Source of the DNA: Enemella evansiae
GTDB lineage: Bacteria > Actinomycetota > Actinomycetes > Propionibacteriales > Propionibacteriaceae
Length of the DNA stretch: 64,000 bases
Assembly: GCF_002250705.1 (NCBI RefSeq)
Contig: NZ_NMVP01000023.1
Location: forward strand, 186,001-250,000
Direction of reading: 5' to 3'
The notes beneath the pieces are model-generated. The model ran no database searches. It saw only the letters and a list, made by a program, of their open reading frames with translations, and was not told where the DNA came from. The translations under genes were made by a program, and so were the position numbers. Below, in pieces: positions 16,391 to 24,879 of the stretch; the first letter of the stretch is position 1; each line of letters opens with the position of its first letter.

Positions 16391-18313
16391 CTACGGGGCG
16401 GGGAGGAGGAGGGGGGCGAAGTAGGCGGCGAGCAGGTCGGGGCGGTCGAGCGGGAGGAGGGCGCCGACGTACATATCGGGGCGGACCACGACGACACAGC
16501 CCGCGCGGTCGATGCCGCGGGCGGTGAAGATGTCCTCGGCCGGGTCGGCGGCGTACACCAGTTCCTCGTCGATCACCCCGAAGGGCCCGAACTCGGGCCG
16601 GAACACCGCCGGCACGTCACCGGGCTCGATCTGATCATGGTCCTGCTGCCAGATCACCTTCACGTCGAAAACCGCCCCGGCATCCGCGCCGTCGACCCGG
16701 GTGCGGACATAGGGCGACTCCGGTGCGGTGCGCAGCCAGTCCGCCCAGGCCTCGATCGCGCCACCCTGTCCCGGCGCCTCGGGCCCGGCGAAGGCGTACA
16801 ACCGCCACCGCCCGTCGGCCCGCGCATGATGGCCGAGCTCGATCGGTACCGCGTCGCAGACCCGGGTCACCGGTGCCGAGCGGAACCGCTGCCCGATCGG
16901 GAAACCGGTCGCCAACCCCTGGTACTCCGCCCCGGCGGTCAGCACCGACGGTTGGTAGTGCACGCCGAAGCCGGAGGCCTGGATCTCCGAGCGCACGTAG
17001 TGGTCGTAGACCTCCTGCGGATCGATGCCACCCAGCTCGGGATGCGCCGGGTCGAAGGTCCGCGCACCCATCAGCGTCGACCATTCGCGGTCGAAGTCGA
17101 TCAGCTTCTGCGCCACCACCTGGCGTTCGCTGGAATAGCTGTCCAACAGCTCCGCCGGGCTCAGCCCGGTCAGCACCGAGCCGAGTTTCCACCCCAGGTT
17201 GAAGGTGTCCTGCATGGACACATTCATCCCCTGCCCGGCCTTCGCCGAATGGGTGTGGCAGGCGTCGCCGGCGATGAACACCCGCGGCCGCTGCGCACCG
17301 CGCCGCTCGGCCGGGACGTCGTCGAAGGTGTCGGTGAGCCGCTGGCCGACCTCGTAGACGCTCCACCAGGCGACGTGCGGCACCTCGAGCCGGTAGGGCC
17401 GGAAGATCCGCTGGGCGATCTCGATGATCTTCTCGATCGGGGTGGCCCGGATGCGGTGCGCGTCGTCGGGCGCCAGATCCCCCAGGTCGACATAGATCCG
17501 GACCAGCGAGTTGCCCTCCCGCGGGATCAGCAGGATGCTGCCGGCATCGGAGGAGATCGCGCACTTGGTGCGGATGTCGGGGAAGTCGGTCTTCACCAGC
17601 ACATCCATCACCCCCCAGGCATGGTTCCGGGAGTCGCCGCGCAGGGTTCCGCCGATCGCGGTGCGGACCTGGCTGCGGGCACCGTCGCAGCCGACCGCGT
17701 ACCGGGCGCGGACCACCCGCTCCTCCCCCACCTCGTCACCGGCGGTACGCCGCAGCGTCGCCACCACTGGATGCGTACCCGACTCCTCGACGCGCAGCTC
17801 GGCCAGCTCCCAGCCGTAGTCGGGGGTCATCCGGCTCGGCGAGTTGGCCATGTATTCGGCGAAGTAGTCCTGCACCCGGGCCTGGTTGCAGATCACGTGC
17901 GGGAACTCGCTCAGCGCGCTCCCCGGCAGGGCGGCGCTGTCGATCACCTTCTCGGCGCGGGCGATCCGGGCCCGGTCGGTGGGATCGGGTCGCCAGAACT
18001 GCATCTCGATGATCCGGTACGCCTCGGCCAGCAGCCGGTCGGCGAAACCGAAGGCCTGGAAGGTCTCGATGGAGCGCGGCTGCAACCCGTCGGCCTGGCC
18101 CCGCTCCAGCCGCCCGGCGCGGCGCTCGATGATCCGGGTGTGCACGCCCGGGTACATCGACAACTGGGCACCGAGCAGCATCCCCGCCGGACCGGTGCCG
18201 ACGATCAGCACATCCATCTCATCGGGGAGCTCGGCCGGGCGGTCCAGCCCGATCCCGGCCGCGGGCAGGACCCGCGGATCGCTGGTCACATAACCGAAGT
18301 GGTGGAACTGCAC
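16391..18313 (-). CDS. FAD-dependent aromatic hydroxylase, MobA/phenol hydroxylase type
   Basis: 640 residues, close to the size of 3-hydroxybenzoate 4-hydroxylase (MobA). It has the FAD-binding GTGPAGMLLGAQL near residue 39, the GDACHTHSAKAGQGMN motif of class A flavoprotein hydroxylases (about 352-367), and a C-terminal thioredoxin-like domain typical of phenol hydroxylases. Its GTG start directly follows the TGA of hpaI with no gap, so it belongs to the homoprotocatechuate operon. By context it likely hydroxylates a hydroxyphenylacetate to feed HpaD, replacing the two-component HpaBC, which is not present. Exact substrate is inferred, not shown. Confidence 0.85.
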   Translation of the reverse strand: MQFHHFGYVTSDPRVLPAAGIGLDRPAELPDEMDVLIVGTGPAGMLLGAQLSMYPGVHTRIIERRAGRLERGQADGLQPRSIETFQAFGFADRLLAEAYRIIEMQFWRPDPTDRARIARAEKVIDSAALPGSALSEFPHVICNQARVQDYFAEYMANSPSRMTPDYGWELAELRVEESGTHPVVATLRRTAGDEVGEERVVRARYAVGCDGARSQVRTAIGGTLRGDSRNHAWGVMDVLVKTDFPDIRTKCAISSDAGSILLIPREGNSLVRIYVDLGDLAPDDAHRIRATPIEKIIEIAQRIFRPYRLEVPHVAWWSVYEVGQRLTDTFDDVPAERRGAQRPRVFIAGDACHTHSAKAGQGMNVSMQDTFNLGWKLGSVLTGLSPAELLDSYSSERQVVAQKLIDFDREWSTLMGARTFDPAHPELGGIDPQEVYDHYVRSEIQASGFGVHYQPSVLTAGAEYQGLATGFPIGQRFRSAPVTRVCDAVPIELGHHARADGRWRLYAFAGPEAPGQGGAIEAWADWLRTAPESPYVRTRVDGADAGAVFDVKVIWQQDHDQIEPGDVPAVFRPEFGPFGVIDEELVYAADPAEDIFTARGIDRAGCVVVVRPDMYVGALLPLDRPDLLAAYFAPLLLPAP

Positions 18314-19108
18314 TCAGTACACCCCTCCCCGCTCCTCCCGGACGGCGCCGCGGGCCTGCGACACCGCGGCGTCGAGCCCGCGCGCCAGCACGGTGACATC
18401 GGCCTGGACGACGACGAAGTCCACCCCGGCTGCCAGATAGCGCTCGGCGTCGGCGGGCACGAAGGCGTTCACCCCGACCGGCTTGCCGGCGGCCCGGACG
18501 GCCTCGATGGTCCGCAGCACCGCCGCACCGACCACCTCGGGACCGGGCTGCCCCATCGACCCGGCCAGATCCGAGGGGCCGATGAAGATCGCATCGACAC
18601 CGTCGACGGCGGCGATCTCGGCGGCCCGCTCGACGGCCTCGGCGGTCTCGATCTGCACGGTCAGCGACACGTACGCATCGGCGTTCGGCACGTAGTCGGG
18701 CACCCGGGTCCACTGGGAGGCGCGGGCGAGCGCCGAGCCGATCCCGCGTACCCCCGCCGGCGGATAGCGCATCGCCCGGACCGCCGCCTCGGCCTCGCCG
18801 GGACTGGAGACGGTGGGCACGATGAGGTTCTGGGCACCGATGTCGAGGAACCGTTTCATCGCGATCGCGTCGTTCCACGGCACCCGGACCAGGGCGGTGC
18901 AGTCGTGACCGGCGACCGCCTGCAGCAGCGGCAGGGCGGTGCTGGCGTCGATCGGCCCGTGCTCGGCGTCGATCAGCACCAGGTCGGCCCCGGATCCGGC
19001 GACGATCTCGGTGGCGACCGGGCTGCCGCTCGCCGCCCAGAGCCCGACCAATGGTTCGGTGCTCTCCCGCAGCCGGTCGGCGAAGGTCGGTTTCAGTCGA
19101 AGGAGCAT
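18314..19108 (-). CDS. hpaI: 4-hydroxy-2-oxoheptane-1,7-dioate aldolase
   Basis: 264-residue class II pyruvate aldolase, the last step of homoprotocatechuate degradation, giving pyruvate and succinate semialdehyde. It has IDAEHGPID (catalytic His near residue 50), the metal-ligand Glu of QIETAEAVE, and the GPSDLAGSMG loop with the second metal ligand. ATG at 19108 is preceded by an AAGGA-like site and overlaps the end of hpaH by 16 bp. Its TGA abuts the hydroxylase GTG. The longer ORF upstream has no support. Confidence 0.92.
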   Translation of the reverse strand: MLLRLKPTFADRLRESTEPLVGLWAASGSPVATEIVAGSGADLVLIDAEHGPIDASTALPLLQAVAGHDCTALVRVPWNDAIAMKRFLDIGAQNLIVPTVSSPGEAEAAVRAMRYPPAGVRGIGSALARASQWTRVPDYVPNADAYVSLTVQIETAEAVERAAEIAAVDGVDAIFIGPSDLAGSMGQPGPEVVGAAVLRTIEAVRAAGKPVGVNAFVPADAERYLAAGVDFVVVQADVTVLARGLDAAVSQARGAVREERGGVY

Positions 19109-19893
19109 GTCACCTGTCCCAGTTCGTGGTAGTCGCAGCTCACCCGGTCGCCGCGCTCGACCCACATCGGACGGGTGAATGAGCCTGCCAGGATGATCTC
19201 ACCGGCGGCCAGCCGGTCGCCGTGCCCGGCGAGCCGGTCGGCGAGCCAGACGACGCCGCGGGCCGGATGCCCGAGCACCGCACCAGAGACCCCGGACTCC
19301 TCGATCACCGCACCGCGGGAGAGCATCGCCCCGACCCAGCGCAGGTCGTCGATCTGTTCGGGCGGGATCCGCTCGCCGAGCACCATCGCCCCGAGTGCGG
19401 CGTTGTCGCTGATCGTGTCAACGATGGTGCGGCCCTGCAGCTGGATGTGCGAGTCCAGCACCTCCAGCGCGGGGATCACCGCGGCGGTCGCGGCCAGCAC
19501 CTCCTCGACCGAGGCACCAGCGGCCACCGGGGCGCCGAGTTCGAAGGCGAGCTCGACCTCGATCCGCACGTTCGAGTAGCGGTCGAAGGGGATGCGTACG
19601 CCGGAGTCGAAGACCTGGTCGTCGAAGATCACCCCGTAGTCGGGTTCGTCGATCCCGGTCGCCTGCTGCATCGCCCGTGAGGTGAGGCCGATCTTGCGGC
19701 CGACCAGCGTCCGCCCGGCCGCCTCCCGCCGGGACCGCCAGACCCGCTGCACGGCATAGGAGTCCTCGATGGTCATCTCCGGATACCGCGCGGTGATCAG
19801 CTCGATCGTGGTCCGCGACTCGCTCGCCGCGGCGAGTTCGTCGGCCAGCTGCGCCACGGTCCGGTCGTCCAGGCCGCGCCCCCCGCCGGCCAT
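19093..19893 (-). CDS. hpaH: 2-oxo-hept-4-ene-1,7-dioate hydratase
   Basis: 266 residues, as in enterobacterial HpaH (267). It belongs to the FAH-like hydratase family with metal-binding carboxylates in RIEVELAFELG and the GRKIGLTSRAMQ and PALEVLDSHI motifs. It adds water to the dienoate before aldol cleavage by HpaI. The start ATG shares one base with the stop of hpaD (TGATG), so the two are coupled. Confidence 0.92.
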   Translation of the reverse strand: MAGGGRGLDDRTVAQLADELAAASESRTTIELITARYPEMTIEDSYAVQRVWRSRREAAGRTLVGRKIGLTSRAMQQATGIDEPDYGVIFDDQVFDSGVRIPFDRYSNVRIEVELAFELGAPVAAGASVEEVLAATAAVIPALEVLDSHIQLQGRTIVDTISDNAALGAMVLGERIPPEQIDDLRWVGAMLSRGAVIEESGVSGAVLGHPARGVVWLADRLAGHGDRLAAGEIILAGSFTRPMWVERGDRVSCDYHELGQVTCSFD

Positions 19894-20990
19894 CAGACCT
19901 GATGACCCATCTTGAAGCCGACCTCCTCGTCGGGTTCGGCGGCGACCGCGTCCCCGGGGGCCCGGGTGTAGGAGAAGCCGTCGGCGCCGACGGTGACATC
20001 CATCTCCCGGGCGTCGGAGCGTTCGACGACCTCCTTCGGGTTGCCGTCCAGATCGAGCACCAGGCTGGCCTCGGTGTACCAGGACGGCACCACCGGGTTG
20101 CCCCACCAGTCGCGGCGCTGGTTGTCGTGCACGTCCCAGGTGATCGTCGGATTGTCCGGGTCGCCGGTGTAGTAGTCCTGGGTGTAGATCTCCACCCGGT
20201 GCCCGTCGGGATCGAGGATGTAGAGGTAGAACGCGTTCGACACCCCGTGCCGGCCGGGTCCGCGCTCGATCCGGTCGGAGATCCGCAGCGCGCCCATCTT
20301 GTCGCAGATCTGGATGATGTTGTGCTTCTCGTGGGTGGCGAAGGCGATGTGGTGCATCCGTGGCCCGTCGCCACCGGTCAGCGCGGTGTCGTGCACGGTC
20401 TGCTTGCGGTGCAGCCAGGCGGCGTAGGTGACCCCGTCGGCGTCCTGGATGTCTTCCGAGACACGGAATCCGAGGCTTTCCAGGTACGCCCGCCCGCGCG
20501 GCACGTCGGGGGTCACCTGGTTGAAGTGGTCGAGCCGGACCAGCTCGCCGGCGTCGTAGATGTCGTAGCGCTGGGTGAGCCGCTCGACGTGGTCGACCTC
20601 GTGGAAGAACTCGTAGGGGAAACCGAGCGGGTCCTCCACCCGCACCGCGTCACCGATCCCGTCGACGAAACCGTCGGCGCGACGCTCGGTGCGACACCCC
20701 GATGCCCGGTACCAGGCCTCGGCCCGGTCCACGTCCTCGGGCGTACGCACCCGGAAGGCGAAGGCGGCGGTCGCGGCGACCGGGCCCTTGCGCAGCACCA
20801 GGTTGTGGTGGATGAACTCCTCCAGCGAGCGCAGGTAGATCGCCTCGTCGTCCTCCTTGGTGACGTGCAGGCCGAGCAGGTCGACGTAGAACTTCCGGCT
20901 GGCGGCCAGGTCGGTGACGACCAGCTCCAGGTATGCGCACCGGACGATGTCGGGTGGCGGCGGCATCTCGGTGCTGGGTGTCTCGCTCAT
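19893..20990 (-). CDS. hpaD: 3,4-dihydroxyphenylacetate 2,3-dioxygenase (VOC type)
   Basis: 365 residues, the same length as the well-studied enzyme of Brevibacterium fuscum. The metal ligands fall at the same positions: His155, His214 and Glu267, with the second-sphere His200. The VOC fold repeats, MHHIAFATH and HRVEIYTQDY motifs are clear. It opens the ring of homoprotocatechuate. ATG at 20990 follows AAAGGAG by 8 bases. It lies between hpaE and hpaH in the operon. Confidence 0.96.
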   Translation of the reverse strand: MSETPSTEMPPPPDIVRCAYLELVVTDLAASRKFYVDLLGLHVTKEDDEAIYLRSLEEFIHHNLVLRKGPVAATAAFAFRVRTPEDVDRAEAWYRASGCRTERRADGFVDGIGDAVRVEDPLGFPYEFFHEVDHVERLTQRYDIYDAGELVRLDHFNQVTPDVPRGRAYLESLGFRVSEDIQDADGVTYAAWLHRKQTVHDTALTGGDGPRMHHIAFATHEKHNIIQICDKMGALRISDRIERGPGRHGVSNAFYLYILDPDGHRVEIYTQDYYTGDPDNPTITWDVHDNQRRDWWGNPVVPSWYTEASLVLDLDGNPKEVVERSDAREMDVTVGADGFSYTRAPGDAVAAEPDEEVGFKMGHQV

Positions 20991-21019
20991 GGGTGCGGCT
21001 CCTTTGCTGCTGGGTAAGG

Positions 21020-22534
21020 TCATTCGGCCAGTTCGGCGGCGTCCTCGACGGAGCCGAAGCGGGCGGTGTGGACGTCGCCGAGCGTGATGTGCACGGCCTG
21101 CTGGTCGGAATAGAAGTCGAGGCTGCGGTAGCCGCCCTCCTGGCCGAGACCGGAGGCCTTCACCCCGCCGAAGGGGCTGCGGAGGTCGCGCACGTTGTGG
21201 CTGTTCAGCCACACCATCCCGGCCTCCACGCCCTGGGCGAAGGTGTGCCCGCGGACCAGATCACTGGTCCAGATGTAGGCGGCCAGGCCGTAGCGGGTGT
21301 CGTTCGCCAGCTCGAGCGCCTCCAACTCGTCGTCGAACGGGGTGATCGCGACGACGGGGCCGAAGATCTCCTCCTGGAAGATTCGCGCCTCGGGCGCGAC
21401 ATCGGCGAACACGGTCGGGGCGACGTAGTTGCCGGTCTCCAGTCCCTCGGGCCGGCCCCCGCCGGCCAGCAACCGGCCCTCGCCCTTGCCGATCTCGACA
21501 TAGGACATCACCTTCTCGAAGTGCTCGGGGTGGACCAGCGCACCGACCTCGGTCTTCGGGTCCGACGGGTCGCCGACCACGACGTTGCGGGCCCGGGCGG
21601 CGTACCGCTCGACGAAGTCGTCGTAGATCGACCGCTCGACCAGGATCCGGGACCCCGCGGTGCAGCGCTCACCGTTCAACGAGAAGACCCCGAACAGCGT
21701 GGAGTCGATGGCGGCGTCCAGGTCGGCGTCGGCGAAGACGACGGCCGGGGACTTGCCACCGAGCTCCATCGACATGGCCTTCAATCCCTCGGCGCAGTTG
21801 CGGAAGATCAGCTGGCCGGTCCGGGACTCACCGGTGAAGGAGATCAGCGGGACGCCGGGGTGCTTGACCAGTGCGTCACCGGCCTCCTCGCCGATGCCGT
21901 TGACCAGGTTGAACACCCCCTCGGGCAGTCCGGCCTCCTCGAAGATCCCGGCCCACAGGGAGGCCGACAGCGGGGTGAACTCCGCCGGCTTGAGCACCAC
22001 GGTGCAACCGGAGGCGAGTGCGGGGCCGAGCTTCCAGGATTCCAGCATGAACGGGGTGTTCCACGGCGTGATCAGCCCGGCCACCCCCTTGGGTTTGCGG
22101 TGGACGTAGTTCAGCTGGCTGTGCGGCACCTGGTAGGCGTCGTCACGCTGGGCGACGATCAGGTCGGCGAAGAAGCGGAAGTTCTCGGCGGCGCGCTGCG
22201 CCTGACCCCTGGCCTGGGTGATCGGCAGGCCGGAGTCGAAGGTCTCGAAGGCCGCCAGTTCGGCGTCCCGGGAGGTCACGATGTCGGCGATCCGCTGCAG
22301 GATCTTCGCCCGCTGGCGCGCTTTCATCCCCGGCCAGGGGCCCTCTTTGAACGCGGTCGTGGCCGCGGCGACGGCGGCGTCGATGTCGGCCTGCTGACCG
22401 GCGGCCGCGGTGGCGTACACCTCGTTCGTCACCGGGTCGAGCACGTCGAACTTCTCACCGCCGACGGAGTCGACGTGCCGTCCGCCGATGTAGTGCTGCA
22501 GGTGGCTCGGCAGATTCGCTGGTCGCTGGCTCAT
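21020..22534 (-). CDS. hpaE: 5-carboxymethyl-2-hydroxymuconate semialdehyde dehydrogenase
   Basis: 504-residue aldehyde dehydrogenase that oxidises the ring-fission aldehyde made by HpaD. It has the NAD-site PWNT (Asn159), the general base Glu257 in MELGGKSP, and the catalytic Cys291 in LNGERCTAGS. The start is ATG at 22534; the longer ORF upstream would overlap the GntR gene. It comes between the GntR gene and hpaD in the operon order. Confidence 0.94.
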   Translation of the reverse strand: MSQRPANLPSHLQHYIGGRHVDSVGGEKFDVLDPVTNEVYATAAAGQQADIDAAVAAATTAFKEGPWPGMKARQRAKILQRIADIVTSRDAELAAFETFDSGLPITQARGQAQRAAENFRFFADLIVAQRDDAYQVPHSQLNYVHRKPKGVAGLITPWNTPFMLESWKLGPALASGCTVVLKPAEFTPLSASLWAGIFEEAGLPEGVFNLVNGIGEEAGDALVKHPGVPLISFTGESRTGQLIFRNCAEGLKAMSMELGGKSPAVVFADADLDAAIDSTLFGVFSLNGERCTAGSRILVERSIYDDFVERYAARARNVVVGDPSDPKTEVGALVHPEHFEKVMSYVEIGKGEGRLLAGGGRPEGLETGNYVAPTVFADVAPEARIFQEEIFGPVVAITPFDDELEALELANDTRYGLAAYIWTSDLVRGHTFAQGVEAGMVWLNSHNVRDLRSPFGGVKASGLGQEGGYRSLDFYSDQQAVHITLGDVHTARFGSVEDAAELAE

Positions 22535-22571
22535 GGATGCCCTGCTTTCTTTCGGTGGAACGGTTTCTGAG

Positions 22572-23246
22572 TCATCGGAGGTCCGCCGGCGCCTCGTGGC
22601 CCGGGCGGTGCAGGAAGGCCTGCGGGGTGGCGAGCCGGTGTTCCCGGACCGCGAGTTCGATGGCCCGCGGGTCGGCACCGGTGCCGATCAGTTCGAGGAT
22701 CCGGTCGTGCTCAGCGACCGAGGCGGCCGCGCGGGTCGGCACGTAGGCGAAGGTGGAGCGGCGCAGGCGGGCGAGCCGGTGCCAACCGCGATCCACCAGA
22801 TCACGGAGATGGCTGTTCGGGCAGGGATCGCTGAGGGCCCGGTGGAAGGCCTCGTTGAGCCGGGTGAACTGGACCGGTTCCAGGTCGGCCAGGCTGTCGC
22901 GGAGCAGGTCGTTGAGTTCGCGGGCCTGCTCCAGATCGATCGCGTCCGGGACCTCCGCGGCGTACATCACCGCGGCGCCCTCGACGATCGACAGGGTCTG
23001 CACGGTCTCCAGGTATTCCCGCTCGTCGATCTCGGCGACCCGGGCCCCGACATTGCGTTCGAAGGTGACCAGGCCCTCGGCCTCCAGCCGGCGGATCGCC
23101 TCGCGGACCGGGACCACGCTGACACCGAGCTCGGCGCCGAGCTGGGCCAGGACCAGCCGCATCCCCGGTTCGTAGCGACCCTCGACGATCCGGGCACGCA
23201 GGATCTCGTACGCCTGTTGGGATTTGCTCGCCGTCGCCCGGGTCAT
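22572..23246 (-). CDS. GntR-family (FadR/FCD-type) regulator
   Basis: 224 residues. An N-terminal winged helix (LGVSVVPVREAIRRLEAEGLV, about 45-65) is joined to an all-helical FCD ligand domain with the metal-binding His pattern (NEAFHRAL, AEHDRIL, VREHRLA). ATG at 23246 overlaps the stop of the FAH-RraA gene (ATGA), so the regulator is made from the operon it probably controls. Two GTATAC-centred palindromes at the operon's divergent promoter fit the known FadR-subfamily operator pattern. The ligand is likely a pathway acid. Confidence 0.9.
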   Translation of the reverse strand: MTRATASKSQQAYEILRARIVEGRYEPGMRLVLAQLGAELGVSVVPVREAIRRLEAEGLVTFERNVGARVAEIDEREYLETVQTLSIVEGAAVMYAAEVPDAIDLEQARELNDLLRDSLADLEPVQFTRLNEAFHRALSDPCPNSHLRDLVDRGWHRLARLRRSTFAYVPTRAAASVAEHDRILELIGTGADPRAIELAVREHRLATPQAFLHRPGHEAPADLR

Positions 23247-24718
23247 CGCTGCTCCTGGAAGCGGGCCCGCCATTCGGCGTTCATCGGGAAGAGCCCGTCG
23301 ACCTTGTGGCCCTGTTGGACCATCTCGGCGATGAACTCCTCCTCGGCCTCCTGCTGTTCGGCGGCGGTGAGGAGTTCTTCGACCATTCCGGGTGGGATCA
23401 CCAGCAGGCCGTCACCGTCGCCGACGATCACGTCCCCGGGCTGCACGGTGGTGCCCCCGCAGGCGACGGTCTCATCGAGCGCCCAGGGCACGTGCCGGCG
23501 GCCGAGGACGGCGGGATGGGAGCCGGCCGACCAGGTGGGTACGCCGATCTCGGCGACCACGTCGGCGTCCCGGACCGCGCCGTCGGTGATCAGCCCGGTG
23601 GCGCCGAGCTGCCGGGCCCGGAGCGCGAGCACGTCGCCGAGGGTGCCGGCGTCCCGTTCGCCGCGGGCGTCGATCACCACCACCTCACCGGGGCGCAGGG
23701 AGTCGAAGAGCCGTTTCTGTGCGTTGTATCCGCCGCCGTGGGAGGCGAACAGGTCTTCGCGGCCGGGGACGTAGCGCAGGGTGCGCGCGGTCCCGACCAG
23801 GCGGGCGCCCGGTTGCAGCGGTGCCAGCCCGTCGATGGTGACATCGTTCAGCCCGCGTTTGCGCATCAGCTGGGCCAGGGTGGCGACCGCGACCCCGCGC
23901 AACCGCTCGGCGGTCTCCTTGCTCAGCGTGGTTTCCGCGGGTCCGGTGAACTCCTCGATGGGCCGGCCGGAGGCATCCGCCCACTGCTCGGGGGTCGGTT
24001 TCGGTTGCGGGCTGTACGCCGGCAGCGGCTCGCTGCCCGCAACCGCGGTGGTCGCGAGCCGGCCGGTGGACCGCTCACCCGCGCGCACCTCGACCTCGAC
24101 GGTCTCACCGGGGCTGAAGGTGGAGGCGCCGGCGGGCGTGCCGGTGAGGATCACATCGCCCGGTTCGAGGGTGATCAGCTGGGAGAGGTCGGAGACGATC
24201 TGCGGCAGCGAGAACAGCAGCGTCGAGGTGTCGTCGGACTGGACCAGCTCGCCGTTCTTCCAGACCCGGATCTCGAGGGCGGCCGGGTCGAGTTCGGCGG
24301 CCGGCAGCAGGTCCGGGCCGATCGGGGTGTAACCGTCGCCGCCCTTGGAGCGGACGTTCGCCCCCTTGTCGGCCCAGCGCAGATCGAAGACGCCGAGGTC
24401 GTTGGCGGCGGTCACCGCGGCGACGGCGTCCCAGGCCTGTTCGACCGGGATCCGGCGGCCACCGGTGCCGATCACCAGCGCGATCTCGCCCTCGAAACCG
24501 AGGATCTCGCAGCCGGCCGGCAGTTCGACCTCCCCCGCCGGCGCCAGGGAGGTGGGCGGCTTGAGGAAGTAGCCGGGGGCCTCGGGCGTACGCCCCTTCT
24601 GCGCGGCGCGGGCCGGATAGGAGATGTGCATCGCGAACACGGTGCCGGGGCGGGTGCCCAGCAGCTCCCAGGCCAGCTGGGCCGGAGCCGGTACCGAGGG
24701 GGTGTGCGTCGTCGCCAT
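23243..24718 (-). CDS. hpaG: FAH-family/RraA-like fusion, HpaG-type decarboxylase/isomerase
   Basis: About 491 residues from ATG at 24718. Residues 1-210 are a fumarylacetoacetate hydrolase-family domain (EGEIALVIG metal ligands, KGGDGYTPIGP, ILTGTPAGA). Residues about 265-490 are an RraA-like domain with the G-x20-R-D pattern of HMG aldolase/oxaloacetate decarboxylases (GTLGDVLALR ... ITDGAVRDAD). Normal HpaG is two FAH domains in tandem that decarboxylate and isomerise the pathway intermediate; here one seems to be replaced by an RraA-like domain. It is the first gene of the operon. A promoter places the transcript start at or next to the ATG, so translation may be leaderless. Division of labour between the domains is inferred. 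Confidence 0.85.
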   Translation of the reverse strand: MATTHTPSVPAPAQLAWELLGTRPGTVFAMHISYPARAAQKGRTPEAPGYFLKPPTSLAPAGEVELPAGCEILGFEGEIALVIGTGGRRIPVEQAWDAVAAVTAANDLGVFDLRWADKGANVRSKGGDGYTPIGPDLLPAAELDPAALEIRVWKNGELVQSDDTSTLLFSLPQIVSDLSQLITLEPGDVILTGTPAGASTFSPGETVEVEVRAGERSTGRLATTAVAGSEPLPAYSPQPKPTPEQWADASGRPIEEFTGPAETTLSKETAERLRGVAVATLAQLMRKRGLNDVTIDGLAPLQPGARLVGTARTLRYVPGREDLFASHGGGYNAQKRLFDSLRPGEVVVIDARGERDAGTLGDVLALRARQLGATGLITDGAVRDADVVAEIGVPTWSAGSHPAVLGRRHVPWALDETVACGGTTVQPGDVIVGDGDGLLVIPPGMVEELLTAAEQQEAEEEFIAEMVQQGHKVDGLFPMNAEWRARFQEQR

Positions 24719-24725
24719 GGGATGC

Positions 24726-24737
24726 ATCGTATACGAT
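24726..24737. promoter_or_regulatory. GntR operator, palindrome ATCGTATACGAT
   Basis: A perfect 12-bp palindrome centred on GTATAC overlaps the -10 box of the hpaG promoter. This matches the known FadR-subfamily operator pattern (GTM-KAC). A near copy lies 81 bp away. Confidence 0.75.
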
Positions 24738-24754
24738 CCATCGAGGGCTGACAA
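24726..24754 (-). promoter_or_regulatory. Promoter of the hpaG operon, likely leaderless
   Basis: On the minus strand TTGTCA (24749-24754) and TACGAT (24726-24731) are 17 bp apart. The ATG at 24718 lies 8 bases past the -10, where transcription would start. No ribosome binding site is seen, so the mRNA is probably leaderless. Confidence 0.7.
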
Positions 24755-24806
24755 CGGTTCGAGCCCGATCCGGATCCGACTGTTGACTCTCGCCGCGGCG
24801 TACCGG

Positions 24807-24818
24807 ATCGTATATGAT
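24807..24818. promoter_or_regulatory. Second GntR operator, ATCGTATATGAT
   Basis: Eleven of 12 bases match the first operator. It lies before the divergent transporter gene and includes a TATGAT that could be its -10. Together the two sites could let one regulator control both directions. Confidence 0.65.
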
Positions 24819-24879
24819 ACGAATCGTCCGCGGCCGATACAGCCGAGACGCCGACATACCGAGACAAGGGAGTCTCCCC

